Assembly (NCBI GenBank): GCA_012974475.1
Contig: JAAXQD010000142.1
Span: forward strand, 1 to 27,087
From: Desulfobacterales bacterium
GTDB lineage: Bacteria; Desulfobacterota; Desulfobacteria; Desulfobacterales; UBA11574
Reading direction: 5' to 3'
DNA length: 27,087 nucleotides
Part shown: piece after piece, positions 24,811 through 27,087 of the stretch
Position numbering within the stretch: position 1 is the first letter of the stretch
Layout: each line of letters begins with the position of its first letter
Program-made: the position numbers and the translations under genes
Notes under the pieces: model-generated
Seen by the model: the letters and a program-made list of their open reading frames with translations, nothing else
Databases searched by the model: none
Told to the model about the DNA's origin: nothing

Positions 24811-25908
24811 ATGGATTCCCGTGAACTCCGTATCATGTTCGCCACCTGTTATGGCCATTTTATGAGCCATTTCAATATGCTGGTCTTTCCGGCACTGGTT
24901 CTTCCACTGGCCGGACGATTGAAAATGGACATGGCATATGTTCTGGACATCTCCTTCTGGATGTATCTTTTGTTTGGGGTCACAGCGCTTCCTTGGGGGG
25001 TGATTGCCGATCGTTGGGGCGCCAGGCCACTGTTTCTAATTTATTATATCGGCGCCGGTATCAGCGGCCTGGGAGCGGCGGCATCCATCGACCATCCTCA
25101 AAGGCTGTCCATCGCTCTGGCCATGCTTGGCCTTTTTTCAGGGATATATCATCCCATCGGTTTGGGCATGATTTCCAAAGGAATAAAGCGCATCAGTTTA
25201 GGGATGGCATACAATGGAATGTTCGGGAATCTGGGCCTTGCCATGGCGCCGCTTTTGACAGGTATTGTCAACTGGCTCTGGGGGCCTCAAGCTGCATTTC
25301 TTGTCCTGGGTCTTTTGAATTTATTGGGAGTCGAACTGATTTCCATTTTGCCACGCACGAGAACTCACAATTCGGACGATAAGGGTTCAGATGAAGAGAA
25401 CGGCTTGCTCGGCGCCTTTCTCATCCTGCTTGTGGCAATGATGCTCGGGGGAGTTGTTTACCGGGGCGCAACCGTTATCCTGACCACTGTGACTTCGTTT
25501 ATATTTATCGTGGGCATGTTGGGACAATACAGCGGCGGACGAACGGCAGAACGTTTTGACCTTAGAATCTGCTACCTTATTTTTCACGCAATAACCATTC
25601 CTGCAGCGTTTTTAATGGCTTCAACCACGGACTTCCCCTTGGTCATGCTGACGCTCATCTACTTTTTCTTTCTGCTCGGAATGCAGCCCATTGAGAATAC
25701 ACTCGTCGCCAAATTCACGCCAAAGAAACTGCATCATTCAGCCTTCGGCTCTAAGTTCGTTTTGACCTTCGGTGTTGGGGCTTTGGCAGTGAAAATGATT
25801 AAAACAATTGAAACGAATTCTGGGATTGAAACGGTTTTTTATGCCCTCGGGATAGTTTCTGTGGTGCTGGTGGTGGTCATTGTAATATTGATTCAAAAAA
25901 CACGTTAA
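24811..25908 (+). CDS. MFS transporter, fosmidomycin-resistance (Fsr)-like
   Basis: Encodes 365 residues from the ATG at 24811, shorter than the usual 390-420 for the family. Twelve membrane segments can be traced. The loop after TM2 has the MFS motif A form GVIADRWGARP, and TM4 has the GLFSGIYHPIGLGMIS pattern typical of the Fsr-like branch of the major facilitator superfamily. TM7 (LLVAMMLGGVVYRGATVIL) runs straight into TM8 (TTVTSFIFIVGMLGQY) with almost no periplasmic loop, suggesting an in-frame loss there. The start has no clear Shine-Dalgarno; an upstream in-frame ATG at 24463 would add 116 non-family residues, so I reject it. The substrate is unknown. Confidence 0.85.
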   Translation: MDSRELRIMFATCYGHFMSHFNMLVFPALVLPLAGRLKMDMAYVLDISFWMYLLFGVTALPWGVIADRWGARPLFLIYYIGAGISGLGAAASIDHPQRLSIALAMLGLFSGIYHPIGLGMISKGIKRISLGMAYNGMFGNLGLAMAPLLTGIVNWLWGPQAAFLVLGLLNLLGVELISILPRTRTHNSDDKGSDEENGLLGAFLILLVAMMLGGVVYRGATVILTTVTSFIFIVGMLGQYSGGRTAERFDLRICYLIFHAITIPAAFLMASTTDFPLVMLTLIYFFFLLGMQPIENTLVAKFTPKKLHHSAFGSKFVLTFGVGALAVKMIKTIETNSGIETVFYALGIVSVVLVVVIVILIQKTR

Positions 25909-25939
25909 ATTATGCCCCTAAGATCCCTTCGCTGTTGCA

Positions 25940-25958
25940 ATCCAATGACGTATTGGAT
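25940..25958 (+). terminator. possible terminator hairpin after the MFS gene
   Basis: ATCCAAT and ATTGGAT form a perfect 7 bp stem around GACGT, 31 bp after the stop codon. The T-run (ATTTTT) comes only about 9 nt later, so termination would be weak. Confidence 0.3.
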
Positions 25959-25984
25959 CGGGTAAGATTTTTAAAAATTTCCCC

Positions 25985-26020
25985 CAAAAAATTAAAAAGG
26001 GCCGAATGATATTCAGCCCT
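25985..26020 (-). terminator. rho-independent terminator of the tRNA-Val transcript
   Basis: Read on the minus strand: AGGGCTGAAT, loop ATC, ATTCGGCCCT (26020-25998) form a 10 bp stem with one G-U pair, followed at once by TTTTTAATTTTTT. It lies 73 bp downstream of the tRNA 3' end. Confidence 0.8.
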
Positions 26021-26026
26021 AACATC

Positions 26027-26048
26027 TGGTAGCAAAATGGTAGCAAAC
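26027..26048 (+). repeat. 11 bp tandem repeat beside tRNA-Val, possible integration scar
   Basis: TGGTAGCAAAA and TGGTAGCAAAC stand head to tail. The tRNA 3' end on the same strand also starts TGGTAG (26094-26099). Short repeats of this kind beside a tRNA 3' end are compatible with an attachment site or the remnant of a tyrosine-recombinase gene, but no integrase is present. Confidence 0.35.
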
Positions 26049-26093
26049 AACAAAAAAGCGGTTTTGGCGTGAACCATAACCCCTTGTTTTTAA

Positions 26094-26168
26094 TGGTAGG
26101 CACGATTGGATTTGAACCAACGACCTCTACCGTGTCAAGGTAGCGCTCTCCCCCTGAGCTACGTGCCT
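26094..26168 (-). tRNA. tRNA-Val (anticodon GAC)
   Basis: A full cloverleaf of 75 nt on the minus strand: acceptor AGGCACG/CGTGCCT, D arm GCTC...GAGC, anticodon stem CTACC/GGTAG with loop TTGACAC (anticodon GAC, reading GUC), 5 nt variable loop, T arm GTTGG TTCAAAT CCAAT, discriminator A, and an encoded CCA end. A promoter lies just upstream and a terminator downstream, so it is probably transcribed alone. Confidence 0.96.
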
Positions 26169-26181
26169 ATATTTTTAAAAT

Positions 26182-26210
26182 CTGTTAACACCTCTTTTTT
26201 GACCTGTCAA
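26182..26210 (-). promoter_or_regulatory. promoter of tRNA-Val
   Basis: Minus strand TTGACA (26205-26210), 17 bp spacer, TAACAG (26182-26187). The predicted start near 26175 is a few bases before the mature tRNA 5' end. Confidence 0.5.
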
Positions 26211-26299
26211 GAAAAATGGCTGTTTGAACCGAGATCTAAATCCAGGTCCCGGGACGTCTCATCTCTTTAGCGGCCGACCGCCACCAAGAACTAGCTGGC

Positions 26300-26494
26300 T
26301 CATGAGAAACCTTTCGGCGAACTTTTACTGCAACCGCTGCCGCTGGAACTGCCGATAAAACACGTGGAGCTTAAAAGCCGCTTTACCCGGCGGTGAGAAC
26401 ATTCAGGGCAGGCTGCCTTTTCATCATCACTGCTGAAAACAAGGATTTCAAAACAGTGGTGACACTTTTCACATTGATATTCATATATGGGCAT
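26300..26494 (-). CDS. FmdB-family zinc ribbon protein
   Basis: Encodes 64 residues beginning MPIYEYQCEKCHHCFE, the standard start of the FmdB/CxxC_CxxC regulatory-type zinc ribbon. Two CxxC pairs, Cys8/Cys11 and Cys29/Cys32, would bind one zinc; the segment ends in a Ser/Gly-rich tail with one more cysteine. The family was first linked to formamidase and amidase gene control, but most members have no proven role. A strong AGGAGG lies 7 nt before the ATG at 26494. The start is 11 bp after the thioesterase stop, so the two are probably co-transcribed. Confidence 0.9.
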   Translation of the reverse strand: MPIYEYQCEKCHHCFEILVFSSDDEKAACPECSHRRVKRLLSSTCFIGSSSGSGCSKSSPKGFS

Positions 26495-26505
26495 AAAAAA
26501 ACCTC

Positions 26506-26934
26506 CTAATCTGGATTTCCTTGTATCAAATATTGAGCCATCGCTTCTCTCATCTTATCCGGAACCGCCATGGATGAATCCGCTGTGTAATCATAACAGA
26601 CCTGAACCGATTCCCCGATGGCATAAACCATCGATTCGTCTTTAGCGTCAATGAGTTTATATCCAAAAGAAAAACTTCTGTTCCCGATGTGTTTGACCCA
26701 CATTTGAAGCGTAATGTTATCATTAAATTTAATCGGTTTCAGATAATCACAGCGGATATGGGCCATGATAAAGGTAAAATCCGAAGGGTCTGAAACCTTA
26801 AAGATTTTTTTGGAAAAATTTTTTCGCCCTTCTTCAAAATATGTAAAAAAAACTGCATTATTAACATGTCTCATGGCATCAAGGTCACGGAACCTGACTT
26901 CGATGTCTATGGAAAACATTCTATTTGATGGCAT
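26506..26934 (-). CDS. acyl-CoA thioesterase, 4HBT/YbgC-FadM-like hotdog protein
   Basis: Encodes 142 residues, the normal size of a single hotdog-fold domain that hydrolyses acyl-CoA thioesters in the cytoplasm. The 4HBT signature is near the N-terminus: VRFRDLDAMRHVNNAVFFTY, with the acidic residues Asp17 and Asp19 and the HVNN motif (23-26) preceding the long central helix. The rest alternates strands as expected (IRCDYLKPIKFNDNITL). The usual catalytic Asp is present; the family Gly before HVNN is Arg. GGGAG lies 6 nt before the ATG at 26934, and a promoter is visible upstream. The chain-length preference cannot be inferred. Confidence 0.9.
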   Translation of the reverse strand: MPSNRMFSIDIEVRFRDLDAMRHVNNAVFFTYFEEGRKNFSKKIFKVSDPSDFTFIMAHIRCDYLKPIKFNDNITLQMWVKHIGNRSFSFGYKLIDAKDESMVYAIGESVQVCYDYTADSSMAVPDKMREAMAQYLIQGNPD

Positions 26935-26966
26935 TCAAAACTCCCAACCCGGATAAATTTTGACTA

Positions 26967-26996
26967 AAAATAGTGATCATACCCTTGTCATGTCAA
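26967..26996 (-). promoter_or_regulatory. promoter of the thioesterase-fmdB pair
   Basis: Minus strand TTGACA (26991-26996), 18 bp spacer, TATTTT (26967-26972, 4 of 6). It lies about 35 bp before the thioesterase ATG. Confidence 0.45.
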
Positions 26997-27087
26997 GGTG
27001 TAATCTGAATTTCTCACGAAAAACATCAAACAGGTGGGGTAAATTACGTGATATCCATCTTAACGGGTGTGCAATCCACCTCAAGTT
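26977..27087. other. right edge: short open frames on both strands, no gene supported
   Basis: A minus-strand frame is open from the window edge to TGA at 26977 (36 residues, ending FREKFRLHLDMTRV), and a plus-strand frame opens at ATG 26990 and leaves the window. Neither can be preferred at this length, and the thioesterase promoter overlaps both. Confidence 0.25.

Noticed and set aside
1..27087. CRISPR array, transposase or phage genes
   Set aside because: No regularly spaced direct repeats, no DDE or tyrosine-recombinase coding sequence and no phage structural genes were found on either strand.

Overview
The window looks like chromosomal DNA of a Gram-negative, diderm bacterium, most likely a Desulfobacterota (deltaproteobacterial, Desulfobacterales-like) species. 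The reasons are an HAE1-type RND pump with a periplasmic adaptor, a DAP-type MurE fused to MurF, a large mraZ-to-ftsZ division and cell-wall (dcw) cluster without ddl, and dispersed palindromic repeats between genes. The taxonomic call is inference; no rRNA is present.

Layout, left to right. At 2-3369 (+) the end of an RND adaptor gene overlaps a complete RND pump gene. At 3517-4140 (-) is a small cysteine-rich YkgJ-like protein. Positions 4141-4836 hold no confident gene, but contain a 258 bp segment bounded by inverted repeats with a 39-residue reading frame, followed by a perfect GC-rich hairpin. Positions 4837-24178 are one long minus-strand cluster, in transcription order: mraZ, rsmH, ftsL, ftsI, murE-murF fusion, mraY, murD, ftsW, murG, murC, murB, ftsQ, ftsA, ftsZ and an uncharacterised radical SAM protein. 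Upstream of mraZ are a sigma70-like promoter and MraZ-type operator repeats, mirrored by a second repeat pair facing the other way. At 24811-25908 (+) is an MFS transporter. At 26094-26168 (-) is tRNA-Val(GAC) with its own promoter and terminator, then an FmdB-type zinc ribbon gene and a 4HBT thioesterase gene, both minus strand and probably co-transcribed.

How the genes work together. MurB, C, D, E and F build UDP-MurNAc-pentapeptide, MraY and MurG make lipid II, and FtsW with FtsI polymerise and cross-link septal peptidoglycan. FtsL and FtsQ form the periplasmic scaffold, and FtsA tethers the FtsZ ring to the membrane. RsmH methylates 16S rRNA, and MraZ probably represses its own operon.

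The less ordinary signals are: a pair of about 130 bp dispersed palindromic repeats inside the dcw operon, in opposite orientations, one of which supplies the C-terminus and stop codon of MurD; the inverted-repeat-bounded segment at 4141-4398; mirrored MraZ boxes with a perfect TATAAT facing the MFS side; a MurE-MurF fusion with low-complexity insertions; a cysteine in place of the usual MurB catalytic serine; and a short tandem repeat next to the tRNA-Val 3' end that may be an old integration scar. I found no CRISPR array, transposase or obvious defence system.
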